Origin: Peteryoungia ipomoeae
Lineage (GTDB): Bacteria; Pseudomonadota; Alphaproteobacteria; Rhizobiales; Rhizobiaceae
Reading direction: 5' to 3'
Length of the DNA: 64,000 bases
Assembly (NCBI RefSeq): GCF_004912165.1
Contig: NZ_STGV01000002.1
Span: 310,001 to 374,000, forward strand
Part shown: positions 36,673 to 46,708 of the stretch, piece after piece
How the letters are laid out: every line of letters starts with the position of its first letter
Position numbering within the stretch: position 1 is the stretch's first letter
The notes under the pieces: generated by a model
Databases searched by the model: none
The model's input: only the letters and a program-made list of their open reading frames with translations
What the model was told of the DNA's origin: nothing
Program-made: the position numbers and the translations under genes

Positions 36673-39408
36673 TCAAGGCTTGCCAAGTTGTTTCTTCAGG
36701 TCATAGAGCGCATCCAGCGCCTGACGCGGTGTCAGATCGTCGAGATCGAGCGCCCGCAAAGCCTCCTCCACCTTGGAAGGGCCAGCCTTGGTAATTTCCT
36801 CCCGACGCACAGCAACCTGAAACAGGGGCAGATCGTCGATCAGCTGGGCTGCCGGGTTCTTGCGATCGCTGTCTTCGAGGCGCGACAGGACATCCCGCGC
36901 CCGGGCCACCACGGCCGCCGGAAGGCCGGCAAGGCGTGCAACCTGAATGCCATAGGACCGATCGGCCGCTCCGGGGCCGACCTCATGCAGGAAGATCACC
37001 TCGCCGTCCCACTCCTTGACGCGCATGGTGACATTGGACAGCCGCGCGAGCTTTTCCGACAGTGCCGTCAGCTCGTGGAAATGCGTGGCAAACAGCGACC
37101 GGCAGCGATTGGCCTCGTGCAGATGCTCGACCGCCGCCCATGCAATCGACAGGCCATCGAAGGTGGCAGTGCCCCGACCAATCTCGTCGAGGATGACCAG
37201 CGAGCGATCTGTTGCCTGATTGAGGATGGCGGCAGTCTCGACCATCTCGACCATGAAAGTGGAGCGACCGCGCGCCAGATCGTCCGATGCCCCGACGCGG
37301 GAGAACAGGCGGTCGACAACGCCGATATGGGCGGCACCGGCCGGGACGAAAGATCCCATCTGGGCAAGGATCGCAATGAGCGCGTTCTGCCGCAGGAAGG
37401 TCGACTTACCGCCCATATTGGGACCCGTCAGCAGCCAGATTGCACCTGGGCCCTTCGTATCAACCGGCGACAGATCGCAGTCATTGGCGATGAAGGGGCT
37501 TGCCGCCTGACGGCGCAAGGCCTGCTCGACCACCGGATGGCGGCCGGCAGTGATGGCAAACATTCTCGAGTCATCGACCAGCGGACGGCAATAGCCCTGC
37601 TCCTCGGCCAGCGCCGCAAGACCGGCTGCAACATCAATGGTGGCCAGCGCCCGCGCGGCCGCCTTGATCGGCTCGGCCGCGGCGATGACAGCCGACACCA
37701 TGCGGTCGAAGGCCTGAAGCTCCAATGCCAGCGCCTGACCGGCGGCATTGGCGATACGGCTTTCCAGATCGGCAAGCTCGGTCGTGGTGAAACGCATGGC
37801 ATTCGCCATGGTCTGGCGGTGAATGAAGCGACCCTTGGCTTCGTCACTGTCCGTCATTGGACCGGCATTGCCTGCTGTGACTTCGATAAAGTAGCCAAGC
37901 ACATTATTGTGCTTGATCTTCAGGGACTTGATGCTGGTTTCCTCGGCATATTGCAGCTGCAGGCCGGCGATGACGCGGCGCGACTGGTCTCTGAGTGCGC
38001 GCAACTCGTCGAGTTCGGCAAGCGCGCCCTCCCGAAGGAAACCGCCGTCGCGCTTCAGAAGCGGCAGTTCATCCGCAAGCGTGGCGGCAAGACCCGGTCC
38101 GAGATCTGCAGGCAGCGCCGCGAGATCGGCAAGCGCCTCGGCAATTTCGGCGGGAGCGCTTTCTGCATCGAGAAGACGCGCCACCTCGCCGGAAGCGGCA
38201 AGCCCCGCAACGATGCTGCCGAGATCGCGTGGGCCGCCACGGTCGAGCGCCAGCCGCGACAGCGCGCGCGGCATGTCGGGCACACGCTTCAGGGCATCGC
38301 GCAACCGGTCGACCAGGAGACCGTCCGCCATGAGATATGCAATGGAATCCTGCCGCGCTGAAATCGTATCGGGATCCGTGAGCGGCGACATCAGGCGCTC
38401 CGCGAGCAGGCGGGCACCGCCACCGGTGACAGTGCGATCAATGGCCTTCAGCAGCGAACCGTTACGCTCGCCGGACAGCGTTTTCACAAGCTCCAGATTG
38501 GCGCGCGTTGCCGGATCGATGAACAGGGTTGAAGCGGCATTCTGCCGTTCCGGCAGACCAAGCGGCGGACGCTCGGCGATCTGCGTCTTTTCGACATAGG
38601 CGACGGCAGCGGCAGCAGCGGCGATTTCCGCTCGCGAAAACGTGCCGAAGCCTTCCAGCGTGCCGACACCGAAATAGCGGGCGATGCGCCCCTCGGCGCT
38701 GGCGCTGTCGAACAGAACCGCTGGCTGCGGCACCACCACCCGGCCGAGCACGTCAAAGGCGGGTTTCAGCTCCTCATCGTAGAAGAGGCTGTCTGGCACG
38801 ATCAGTTCGCGCGGCTCGATGCGCAGGATATCAGCGAGAAGCCGCGTTTCGGTGGTTTCGGCCAGGCGGAAGATACCGGTCGAGATATCGATCCAGGCGA
38901 GAGCCAGCTGCGGGGCGGATCCGCCGCGGATCCGGGCCAGCGCCATCAGATAATTGGATTCGAACGGTGAGAGCAGCTTGTCTTCTGTCAGCGTGCCGGG
39001 GGTAACGAGACGCACGACATCGCGTCGCACGACCGATTTCGATCCGCGCTTCTTCGCTTCCGCCGGATCTTCGACCTGCTCGCAGACGGCCACACGGAAA
39101 CCCAGCGTGATGAGCTTTTGGAGGTAGTCATCGGCGGCATGCACAGGCACGCCACACATCGGAATGTCCTGACCAAGATGCTGACCCCGCTTCGTCAGCG
39201 TGATGCCCAGAGCGCGCGCAGCATCAACGGCATCCTCGAAGAACAACTCGTAGAAATCGCCCATGCGGTAAAACAGGAGACTGCCCGGATTGGCAGCCTT
39301 GATTTCGATGAACTGCTCCATCATCGGGGTTGCCGAAGCGCGGCTTTCCTCGGAGGTCAGGTCTGCGACGTTCAAAACATCACTTTGGGTGGCTTGCTGT
39401 AGCGTCAC
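36673..39408 (-). CDS. mutS: DNA mismatch repair protein MutS
   Basis: Mismatch-recognising ATPase of 911 residues. The mismatch-binding Phe-x-Glu lies in [14 protein letters not shown] near residue 50, Walker A is [14 protein letters not shown] near 650, and the signature [18 protein letters not shown] follows. It lies 88 bp upstream of glnD on the same strand and is divergent from the malic enzyme gene (113-bp gap). Confidence 0.97.
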   Translation of the reverse strand: MTLQQATQSDVLNVADLTSEESRASATPMMEQFIEIKAANPGSLLFYRMGDFYELFFEDAVDAARALGITLTKRGQHLGQDIPMCGVPVHAADDYLQKLITLGFRVAVCEQVEDPAEAKKRGSKSVVRRDVVRLVTPGTLTEDKLLSPFESNYLMALARIRGGSAPQLALAWIDISTGIFRLAETTETRLLADILRIEPRELIVPDSLFYDEELKPAFDVLGRVVVPQPAVLFDSASAEGRIARYFGVGTLEGFGTFSRAEIAAAAAAVAYVEKTQIAERPPLGLPERQNAASTLFIDPATRANLELVKTLSGERNGSLLKAIDRTVTGGGARLLAERLMSPLTDPDTISARQDSIAYLMADGLLVDRLRDALKRVPDMPRALSRLALDRGGPRDLGSIVAGLAASGEVARLLDAESAPAEIAEALADLAALPADLGPGLAATLADELPLLKRDGGFLREGALAELDELRALRDQSRRVIAGLQLQYAEETSIKSLKIKHNNVLGYFIEVTAGNAGPMTDSDEAKGRFIHRQTMANAMRFTTTELADLESRIANAAGQALALELQAFDRMVSAVIAAAEPIKAAARALATIDVAAGLAALAEEQGYCRPLVDDSRMFAITAGRHPVVEQALRRQAASPFIANDCDLSPVDTKGPGAIWLLTGPNMGGKSTFLRQNALIAILAQMGSFVPAGAAHIGVVDRLFSRVGASDDLARGRSTFMVEMVETAAILNQATDRSLVILDEIGRGTATFDGLSIAWAAVEHLHEANRCRSLFATHFHELTALSEKLARLSNVTMRVKEWDGEVIFLHEVGPGAADRSYGIQVARLAGLPAAVVARARDVLSRLEDSDRKNPAAQLIDDLPLFQVAVRREEITKAGPSKVEEALRALDLDDLTPRQALDALYDLKKQLGKP

Positions 39409-39521
39409 GGGCTCGGTGTTTTCTTGAGAATGAAGTCGTGCAACACTAACGACCTAAGGCACAGAAAAACAACCACGATGGGCCAGCGAATGCCCGCTGC
39501 CCACAACAAGGTGAGGGATGA

Positions 39522-41804
39522 ATGGCAGGCGAGAACAAGACCGGGCGGACGCGCGTTTCAGTGACTGAGCAGGAGGCTCTGGACTTCCACTCAAGAGGCC
39601 GGCCGGGCAAACTGGAAATCACCCCCACCAAGCCGATGGCAACGCAGCGGGATCTTTCTCTCGCCTATTCGCCTGGGGTTGCCGTTCCGGTGAAAGCGAT
39701 CGCTGCCGATCCCGGTTGCGCCTACGACTACACCACGCGCGGAAACATGGTGGCCGTCATCTCGAACGGTACGGCTATCCTTGGCCTTGGCAATCTCGGG
39801 GCGCTGGCCTCAAAGCCTGTGATGGAGGGCAAGTCGGTTCTCTTCAAGCGCTTCGCCGATGTCGATTCGATCGATCTCGAGGTCGACACCGAGGATGTCG
39901 ACGCCTTCATCAATTGCGTGCGTTATCTCGGCCCCTCCTTCGGCGGCATCAACCTGGAGGACATCAAGGCGCCGGAATGCTTCATCATCGAAAGCCGGCT
40001 GCGCGAACTGATGGACATTCCCGTCTTTCACGATGACCAGCACGGCACGGCGATCATTGCGGCGGCCGGCCTGATCAACGCGCTTGCGCTGACCGGTCGA
40101 GACCTGAAGACAACGAAACTGGTGTGCAATGGCGCCGGGGCTGCTGCGATCGCCTGCATCGAGCTCATCAAGGCAATGGGGTTCAACGGTGAGAACATCA
40201 TCCTCTGCGATACCAAGGGGGTGATTTTTCAGGGCCGCAGCGAGGGCATGAACCAGTGGAAATCGGCGCATGCGGTGAAGACCGACCGCCGGACCCTGCG
40301 CGAGGCCATGGACGGCGCCGACGTGGTTTTCGGGCTTTCGCAGAAGGGCGCCTTTTCTGCCGAAATGATCGCCTCGATGGCGCCGAACCCGATCATCTTC
40401 GCGATGGCCAATCCGGACCCGGAAATCACGCCTGAGGAGGTGGCCGCCATCCGCGCCGATGCAATCATGGCGACGGGCCGGTCGGACTATCCGAACCAGG
40501 TCAACAACGTGCTGGGCTTCCCCTATATCTTCCGCGGAGCGCTTGATGTGCGCGCAAGTCAGATCAACGATGCGATGAAGGTTGCCGCCGCGGAGGCCTT
40601 GGCAAATCTTGCCCGCGAAGACGTGCCCGATGACGTGGCCGCGGCCTATCAGGGAGAGCGGCCACGCTTTGGGCCGCAATACATCATTCCCGTGCCCTTC
40701 GATCCCAGACTGATTTCGGCCATTCCGCTTGCCGTGGCAAAGGCTGCGATGGAGAGCGGGGTCGCACGCAGGACAATCGAGGATCTCGACGCCTATGCCC
40801 ATGAGCTTTCAGCAAGGCGCAATCCGATTGTTGCAGCCACGCAGCGTATATACGAGCAGGTCCGTAAGACGCCGAAGCGGGTGGTCTTTGCAGAGGGCGA
40901 GGAAGAGCAGGTCATGCGAGCGGCCATCTCCTTCGCCAATCAGGGTCTAGGCACCGCCATCCTGCTTGGACGCGATGAACCGCTCAAGGCAACGGCCGAG
41001 CGCGCCGGCATTGACCTCGACCGCCCCGGCATCGAGGTGGTCAATGCCCGCATTTCCGATCGCGTCGAGGCCTATACGGAGTATCTTTACACACGCCTGC
41101 AAAGGAAGGGCTATCTGCATCGTGACGCGCAGCGCCTGATCAACACCGACCGCAACCACTTTGCCGCCTGCATGGTGGCGCTGGGCGATGCGGATGCCAT
41201 GGTAACCGGGACGACGCGCAACTATTCCACCGCTCTTGAGGATGTCCGCCGCTGCATCGACACGGCGCCGGGGCATCGGGTGATTGGCGTTTCGCTTGCG
41301 CTCGCCCGCGGTCGCACGATCGTGGTGGCCGATACGGCAGTGCATGATATGCCGACGGCAGAAGAGCTGGCCGATATCGCCGAGGAAGCTGCAGGCGTTG
41401 CACAGCGGCTGGGACTTGAGCCACGCGTGGCGCTTCTCGCCTACTCCACCTTCGGCCATCCAACCGGCGAACGCTCGGAACGGGTGCGCGAAGCGGTCAA
41501 GATCCTTGATCGCCGTGGCGTGAGCTTCGAGTATGACGGAGAAATGGGAGCGGATGTGGCGCTCAACCATCACCGCATGGAGCAATATCCCTTCTGCCGC
41601 CTCTCTGGCACCGCAAACGTGCTGGTGATGCCGGCGATCCACTCGGCAGCGATTTCAACCAAGATGCTGCAGGAACTGGGAGGCTTGACCGTTATGGGAC
41701 CACTGCTGATCGGGCTCGAAAAATCCGTCCAGATTGCCCAGATGGGCGCCAAGGACAGCGACATAGTCAACATGGCCGCCATCGCGGCCTACAACGCCGT
41801 CTGA
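39522..41804 (+). CDS. maeB: NADP-dependent malic enzyme with C-terminal phosphotransacetylase-like domain
   Basis: Converts malate to pyruvate and CO2. The malic-enzyme part (about 1-430) contains FHDDQHGTAIIAAAG and NGAGAAAIACIELI (dinucleotide fold). A C-terminal domain related to phosphate acetyltransferase (about 440-760) follows, with MVTGTTRNYS and GPLLIGLEKSVQI. This 760-residue chimera is the normal MaeB form. By position (next to mutS and olsB) it matches Sinorhizobium tme. NADP preference is inferred from that orthology. Confidence 0.95.
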   Translation: MAGENKTGRTRVSVTEQEALDFHSRGRPGKLEITPTKPMATQRDLSLAYSPGVAVPVKAIAADPGCAYDYTTRGNMVAVISNGTAILGLGNLGALASKPVMEGKSVLFKRFADVDSIDLEVDTEDVDAFINCVRYLGPSFGGINLEDIKAPECFIIESRLRELMDIPVFHDDQHGTAIIAAAGLINALALTGRDLKTTKLVCNGAGAAAIACIELIKAMGFNGENIILCDTKGVIFQGRSEGMNQWKSAHAVKTDRRTLREAMDGADVVFGLSQKGAFSAEMIASMAPNPIIFAMANPDPEITPEEVAAIRADAIMATGRSDYPNQVNNVLGFPYIFRGALDVRASQINDAMKVAAAEALANLAREDVPDDVAAAYQGERPRFGPQYIIPVPFDPRLISAIPLAVAKAAMESGVARRTIEDLDAYAHELSARRNPIVAATQRIYEQVRKTPKRVVFAEGEEEQVMRAAISFANQGLGTAILLGRDEPLKATAERAGIDLDRPGIEVVNARISDRVEAYTEYLYTRLQRKGYLHRDAQRLINTDRNHFAACMVALGDADAMVTGTTRNYSTALEDVRRCIDTAPGHRVIGVSLALARGRTIVVADTAVHDMPTAEELADIAEEAAGVAQRLGLEPRVALLAYSTFGHPTGERSERVREAVKILDRRGVSFEYDGEMGADVALNHHRMEQYPFCRLSGTANVLVMPAIHSAAISTKMLQELGGLTVMGPLLIGLEKSVQIAQMGAKDSDIVNMAAIAAYNAV

Positions 41805-41811
41805 CGCACAG

Positions 41812-41848
41812 AGGGAGGATCGGCGACAGTCGACGTCTGATCCTCCCT
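41812..41848. terminator. hairpin between convergent maeB and lysR
   Basis: AGGGAGGATC and GATCCTCCCT form a perfect 10-bp stem around a 17-base loop in the 52-bp gap between the two convergent genes. No clear T-tract is present on either side, so it is a weak candidate for a shared terminator. Confidence 0.4.
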
Positions 41849-41856
41849 GAGACGCT

Positions 41857-42774
41857 TCAACCGAAGACCGGAGCGGCTTTTGCGAGCCGTTCCATGTCGT
41901 CATCGATTTCACGTTTCAGCCAGCGCTTGAACTTTTCCACCTTGTCGGACCGCCGGGCATTTTCGGAGGTCACAAAGTAGTGGCCAAAGCCGGTGTTTAC
42001 AGCCGGGCCGAAGGGCGCGACGAGCTGGCCGTGCTGCAGTTGGTGCGAAGCGATGGTCTGCCAGGCGAGCATCACCCCTTGGCCCGCAATCGCCGCATCG
42101 AGACAGAGTGAGGCTTCGCTGAACGTGTGGCGCGCCTTGATCTCGGCGCCTTCAAGGCCGACCGCCGATAGCCAGACATCCCAGGTGAACATCGCCCTGC
42201 CATCGATGACCTTCGGCAGGTCAAGTATATCCGCAGGCTCTTCAAGGGCGGCTGCCATGGCCGGCGTGCAGAGCGGGGCAACGCGCTGCTCGAGTATCAG
42301 CTCGGCCTTGAATCCTGGCCAATGCCCGCGCCCGACGCGAATTCTAAGATCGACATCCGTCTGGCTCGCATCCGTCAGCCGATCATTGGCATCGATACGC
42401 AGGCCAATCTCGGGGAAGTGCTCTGAGAAGGCGGGAATGCGATGTACCAGCCAGCGCGCGGCAAAGACCGGCGCGACGGAGATCGTAAGCACGCTGTCAT
42501 CGCTGCGCCTTGCAAGGGCAACGGCGCCCGAGAGGTGGCGAAACCCTTCCGACAGGCGCGCGAGCACATCGACCGCCGCATCGACCGGGACCAGGCCGCG
42601 GCCGGTGCGCTCGAAAAGCGTTCTGCCCAGTTGCAACTCAGTCTTGATGACCTGCTGGCTGACGGCGCCGATCGACACTCCGAGTTCATTGGCTGCCGCC
42701 TGAAGGGACCGCAGGCGACCGACCGCCTCAACCGCGCGAAGGCCGTTCAGATGAACTTGGTTCAGCTCTTTCAT
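41857..42774 (-). CDS. LysR-family transcriptional regulator, GcvA-like
   Basis: A 305-residue LysR-type regulator. The winged HTH covers about 6-65 (LRAVEAVGRLRSLQAAANEL, SIGAVSQQVIKTE), and the effector domain about 90-290 contains FAARWLVHRIPAFSEHFPEI, a GcvA-group feature. The neighbour upstream is not a recognisable intact gene, so the usual divergent target is missing. Effector and targets are unknown. Confidence 0.88.
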   Translation of the reverse strand: MKELNQVHLNGLRAVEAVGRLRSLQAAANELGVSIGAVSQQVIKTELQLGRTLFERTGRGLVPVDAAVDVLARLSEGFRHLSGAVALARRSDDSVLTISVAPVFAARWLVHRIPAFSEHFPEIGLRIDANDRLTDASQTDVDLRIRVGRGHWPGFKAELILEQRVAPLCTPAMAAALEEPADILDLPKVIDGRAMFTWDVWLSAVGLEGAEIKARHTFSEASLCLDAAIAGQGVMLAWQTIASHQLQHGQLVAPFGPAVNTGFGHYFVTSENARRSDKVEKFKRWLKREIDDDMERLAKAAPVFG

Positions 42775-43190
42775 ATAGAAAAACTATAGTCTGTAAGGAC
42801 AAAACTCAATTGAATTCACCGGCACGGAGGCAGATTATCGTCAAAACAGAGCAACAGGATTGTTCACAAACAGCCAGATGGAGCCAAACGACGTTCAAGT
42901 TTCTCTGGAGACACCGCTCAACCGTGCCCTGCATTTCAACAGACTGGCGCCATGATCCGATGGGGCATCCGGCACTCGCCGGCATGGATCTACAGTCCCT
43001 AGCCGATCTGCCGATGGTGCCCGAACTGCCGGTTCCGGCGGCTCGTGCAGCCGATCGTTGCCGCGATGTAGAGGGCCAACGGTTGGCGCGATGCGTGGCA
43101 TCTCGATGAACAGGAGACGGATCGCGCAGGCTTCAATCCCGCGATCCGTCACCAGGAGGTTAGCACCCCTATTGTCGCCGCGAGCAGATA
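42775..43190. other. gap between lysR and olsB
   Basis: This 416-bp region lies upstream of the lysR start and downstream of the olsB stop. Open frames on both strands cross it but give arginine/proline-rich translations unlike any family. It contains a possible remnant of a DUF1127 gene (next entry) and, near 42780-42810, an AT-rich stretch that probably holds the lysR promoter. Confidence 0.4.
42964..43110 (-). pseudogene. possible decayed DUF1127 gene
   Basis: Minus-strand fragments in two frames look like a DUF1127 protein: LALYIAATIGCTSRRNR in one frame, then, after loss of one base near 43030, AVRAPSADRLG and CRRVPDA in another. The usual pattern is an Arg-rich helix, an ALSALDDR-like turn and a DIGxxRxxIP-like end, part of which is missing. 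The reading is by eye, depends on allowing frameshifts, and could be chance. DUF1127 genes often neighbour GcvA-like LysR genes. Confidence 0.22.
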
Positions 43191-44072
43191 TCAGCAGGCG
43201 CTGGCGAAGCGTCCGGCGTCTGCACCGTAGTAATTGACATAGCGACCGGAAATGCTTGCGATCGGTAGAATGATCAGCACATCCGTGGTGTTGAATGCCT
43301 GATCGACCACCGCACCGTTGCCGATCATCGCGCCGAGGCGGAGATAACCCTTGATCAGGGGCGGCATGGCGAACAGCGCCCGGCGCGCATTGATTGCCTC
43401 TTCCGGCATCAAGTCCATCTCGCGATAGAGATGCGGGAGCGCGCCAGCCGCCCACTCGCCCTTGGCCACGGCGTTGTGGTGGAGGAATGAAAGCGCCAGT
43501 GCGTGCTCCTCAGGGCGCACACCCGGGAACGAGCCACAACCGAACATCGCGTCAATCCGGTGTTTCAGCGCATAGGCCCAGCAGCCCTGCCAGAGCAGTT
43601 CAACCGTGCGCTTCGTGCGGTATTGCGGCAGAACGCAGGAGCGCCCGAGCTCCATGAAACGTTTGTCAGGGTGACGGGTCACGAGGGCGCCAACGTCAAA
43701 TTCCGAACCGGAATAAAACCCGCCATGGGCAATCGCCACCTCATGGCGCAGCAGACGATAGGTGCCAACGATCTGGTCTTCGGTATCACCCTCGATAGAG
43801 CGATCGAGCACCAGAAGATGGTCGCAAAGCGCGTCCCAGCTATCGACATCCCGGCGGCGGCGTGCACTGTCCTGGTCGACCTGAGCCTTCATCTCTTCCA
43901 CGAAGACGGTGTAGCGCACGGCCTGAGCAGCATCGATTTCGCGCTCTGTCCGTGCCAGCCTCGTTTCGAGGCTGCCGATCCGGCCGAGAATATCCGTTGT
44001 TCCCAGATGAACGATTGGTGCTGCTGCACCGGTTTCGCGAGCAAAATCTCGATCGATCAGTTCCATGCTCAT
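43191..44072 (-). CDS. olsB: L-ornithine N-alpha-acyltransferase
   Basis: GNAT-like acyltransferase that transfers a 3-hydroxyacyl group from acyl carrier protein to ornithine, the first step of ornithine-lipid synthesis. The 293-residue sequence has the OlsB blocks RYTVFVEEMKAQVD, FMELGRSCVLPQYRTKRTVE and MFGCGSFPGV. GGATGAG precedes the ATG at 44072; a second ATG is two codons on. The partner gene olsA is 16 kb away in the same window. Ornithine lipids replace phospholipids under phosphate limitation in rhizobia. Confidence 0.92.
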   Translation of the reverse strand: MSMELIDRDFARETGAAAPIVHLGTTDILGRIGSLETRLARTEREIDAAQAVRYTVFVEEMKAQVDQDSARRRRDVDSWDALCDHLLVLDRSIEGDTEDQIVGTYRLLRHEVAIAHGGFYSGSEFDVGALVTRHPDKRFMELGRSCVLPQYRTKRTVELLWQGCWAYALKHRIDAMFGCGSFPGVRPEEHALALSFLHHNAVAKGEWAAGALPHLYREMDLMPEEAINARRALFAMPPLIKGYLRLGAMIGNGAVVDQAFNTTDVLIILPIASISGRYVNYYGADAGRFASAC

Positions 44073-44147
44073 TCAACTCATCCACGTTGTGTTCCCGCGC
44101 CTTTAACCACGAGACTGCTACAGGAAGGTGACAGGCCGCGCGGTCGC

Positions 44148-44639
44148 TCAGGCCTTCGGCGGCTTGGGACGGCGATACTGAATGATCTCGTCGATTATGA
44201 TGCAGCCAGCGCCCAGGGTAATGAAACTGTCTGCGAGATTGAAGACGGCGAACGACCACGTATTCGTGTAGAACAGGATGTAATCCACCACATAGCCATA
44301 GGTGAAGCGGTCGATCAGATTGCCGAGTGCACCGGCGATGATCATGGCAAAGCCGAGATGCGCGAAATGCTGCTCTGCTGCCGTCTTGCGCCACATCCAC
44401 AACACGAAGGCGACGATCACCAAACGCATACCGACGATAAACCACCCGTCGAGATGCGACAGCATGGAAAAGGCCACGCCGAGATTGTGGGTGCGGTATA
44501 GTCCCCAGAACGGGATCACCGGCACCAATTCGTGCATCGGTAGATAGATCTCGACCGCGTATTTGATGGCCTGATCCAGCACCAGGGCCAGAAGAATGAA
44601 AAGAACCGCCGGCAGTGGCCGGCTGAAGGCAGCAAGCAT
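44148..44639 (-). CDS. lspA: lipoprotein signal peptidase (signal peptidase II)
   Basis: Aspartic protease of the inner membrane that removes lipoprotein signal peptides. Four membrane segments are visible in 163 residues; the two catalytic aspartates lie in [19 protein letters not shown] and [11 protein letters not shown]. Its start is 3 bp after the upstream TrmH-type gene's stop, indicating one transcript. It acts one step before Lnt, also in this window. Confidence 0.96.
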   Translation of the reverse strand: MLAAFSRPLPAVLFILLALVLDQAIKYAVEIYLPMHELVPVIPFWGLYRTHNLGVAFSMLSHLDGWFIVGMRLVIVAFVLWMWRKTAAEQHFAHLGFAMIIAGALGNLIDRFTYGYVVDYILFYTNTWSFAVFNLADSFITLGAGCIIIDEIIQYRRPKPPKA

Positions 44640-44642
44640 CGA

Positions 44643-45503
44643 CTACTTCGCTCCGTCGAGATTAAGGAGATGTCTGCGCACCTCAAAAAGCATGACGCCG
44701 GTTGCGACAGCGAGATTGAGGGAGTCAGCTGTCCCGACCTGGGGAATTCGAGCAAGCTTGTCTGCGGCCCGGGCCAGTTCATCGGGCAGGCCTGACTGCT
44801 CGTTGCCCATCATCAAGATCACGGGCTTCGATGTGTAGTCGATTGTCCGATAATCGACGGCTCCCGCCAGATGCGTCGCGACCAGCCGCGCATCGACAGA
44901 TGTCTTCCACTTCAGGAAATCGGCGCTTGTCGTTTTCACAAGCGGCAAGGCGAACATGGAGCCCATGGTGGCCCGCACAGTTTCCAGCGAAAACGGATCG
45001 GTACAATCGCCGACCAGGATGACACCAGAAGCACCGGCTGCATCCGCCGTGCGGATGATGGTGCCGAGATTGCCGGGATCTCGCACGCGGTCCAGCGCAA
45101 TCCAGGTTTCACTGGCCTTGGGCGCGACATCCCGCAAGGCGGTCCAGCGCTGCTCGAAGACGGCAGCGACCATTTGCGGATTTTCGCGGCGGGTGATGGA
45201 CGACATGACCTTGTCGTTGACTTCAAGCACCAGGCCACCGGCAGCAACCGTGCGCGCTGCAACCTTTTCGACCAGTGGCTTGCCCTTGCCAGCCTTGGCG
45301 TAGACCAGGGTGCGGATTGTCCATCCCCGATCAAGCGCATCGATGACGAGCTTCAGGCCTTCGGCGAGGAAGGTCTTGCTCTCGTCCCGGCTCTTCTTCT
45401 GGGATAGCGCCTTGATATCCTTGATAATCGGGTTGGCAACGCTGGTAACTTCCTTCACCTGCCCAACGCGGCGCGGTCCATCTTGACGGTATTCGGCTGT
45501 CAT
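44643..45503 (-). CDS. TrmH-family (SPOUT) RNA 2'-O-ribose methyltransferase
   Basis: A 286-residue SPOUT methyltransferase. An N-terminal substrate-binding domain (about 20-110) precedes the knotted domain, with motif 1 ALDRVRDPGNLGTIIRTADA, motif 2 VILMMGNEQSGLPDEL and motif 3 IPQVGTADSLNLAVATGVML. It methylates ribose in rRNA or tRNA; which site is not clear (RlmB-like). It overlaps the upstream methyltransferase gene by 4 bp. Confidence 0.92.
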   Translation of the reverse strand: MTAEYRQDGPRRVGQVKEVTSVANPIIKDIKALSQKKSRDESKTFLAEGLKLVIDALDRGWTIRTLVYAKAGKGKPLVEKVAARTVAAGGLVLEVNDKVMSSITRRENPQMVAAVFEQRWTALRDVAPKASETWIALDRVRDPGNLGTIIRTADAAGASGVILVGDCTDPFSLETVRATMGSMFALPLVKTTSADFLKWKTSVDARLVATHLAGAVDYRTIDYTSKPVILMMGNEQSGLPDELARAADKLARIPQVGTADSLNLAVATGVMLFEVRRHLLNLDGAK

Positions 45504-46654
45504 TTCGGCACCCAGCGGCTAAAGAGAGAGGTGGAAAGAGCGCGGCCAGGTGTTTTACCGTCCAGGCCTGCCTCGCGGATCACGAGTTCTCCGGACTCGA
45601 CACGGCCGCCCTTGCCGCGCATGGTTTCACGCATCAGCTCATGAATGGAATAGAAACTCGCCCGGATCGAATAGGCGGTCAGCACGAGCCCGACTGCCTT
45701 TGGCGCCAAGAGTTCACGACAGACGTCGAGCATCAGCGGCAGGTGGTCGAACAGGTGCCAGACCTCGCCGTTTGGCCCGCGTCCGAACTTCGGCGGATCG
45801 GTCAGAATGATGTCGTAGCGGTTGCCACGACGCTCTTCGCGGAGAATGAACTTCATCGCATCTTCGCAGATCCAGCGGATCGGTGCTTTTTCCAGGCGGC
45901 TCAGCGCCTGGTTTTCACGCGCCCAGCCGATTGCCTTCTTGGAAGCATCGACATGGGTCACCTCGGCACCGGCAGCAGCCGCAACGAGAGAGGCGACACC
46001 CGTATAACCAAACAGATTGAGGACCTTCAGCGGCCGTTCTGCCTCTTCGATCCGCTGCTTCATCCATGACCAATGGGCAATCTGCTCGGGGAACACACCG
46101 ACATGGCGGAATGAAGTAAAGCGACCGTGAAAATCGATATCCAACAATGACAGCGGCCAGGTCTCACCCAGGGCTTCTTTCTGGAACCGCCATCTGCCCA
46201 TTCCATCTTCATCCGTATCACCGGTAAAGACAGCATCGGCATTGTCCCAGACATGGGCCGGCAGAGATCTCGGCCAGAGCGCCTGCGCTTCCGGACGGAC
46301 GATCCGATAGGAGCCGTATTGCTCGAGCTTCAGACCCTCACCGCTGTCTATCAGATGAAAATCGCCGGCACCGGCAGATTCCAAAATCAACGGCACGGTT
46401 TCGACTGGAAGCTCGCCGCCCCGACGCGTCAGGGCGCGTTGCGGTTCGGCAGGCGCCTCCGTGCGAAGACCGACATCAAGGGCTTCGCGCGTACTTGCGG
46501 ATCTTGCCCTGTCTCCCTGACGCAAAGATTTCGGCGGTCGCGACTGGGTTGGCTTTTCCGGCCCTCGTCCACTGGCTCTCTTTGGATCGAGAGCTTTGCC
46601 GCCCGGGCGACGCTGCTTGTCCTTCACGTGATCAATCCGTGGCTCGCGTTTCAT
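45500..46654 (-). CDS. class I SAM-dependent rRNA methyltransferase (RlmI/RlmK-like)
   Basis: A 384-residue methyltransferase. The SAM-binding motif is VLNLFGYTGVASLVAAAAGA near residue 215, and the catalytic ILTDPPKFGRGPNGE near 283. The first 70 or so residues are very basic and low-complexity and may bind RNA. The 5-methylcytosine or N-methylguanine target is not determined. Its end overlaps the TrmH-type gene by 4 bp (ATGA), so two RNA methyltransferases are translationally coupled. Confidence 0.88.
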   Translation of the reverse strand: MKREPRIDHVKDKQRRPGGKALDPKRASGRGPEKPTQSRPPKSLRQGDRARSASTREALDVGLRTEAPAEPQRALTRRGGELPVETVPLILESAGAGDFHLIDSGEGLKLEQYGSYRIVRPEAQALWPRSLPAHVWDNADAVFTGDTDEDGMGRWRFQKEALGETWPLSLLDIDFHGRFTSFRHVGVFPEQIAHWSWMKQRIEEAERPLKVLNLFGYTGVASLVAAAAGAEVTHVDASKKAIGWARENQALSRLEKAPIRWICEDAMKFILREERRGNRYDIILTDPPKFGRGPNGEVWHLFDHLPLMLDVCRELLAPKAVGLVLTAYSIRASFYSIHELMRETMRGKGGRVESGELVIREAGLDGKTPGRALSTSLFSRWVPK

Positions 46655-46708
46655 TGGGCACTGCCAATAGCATCGCAGCTACAGTGCGGAAAGAAGTTTC
46701 GCTTCCAG

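Noticed and set aside
42810..43109. Plus-strand open frame in the lysR-olsB gap
   Set aside because: The 99-residue translation has no recognisable pattern and no good ribosome site, and it lies opposite the suspected DUF1127 remnant.
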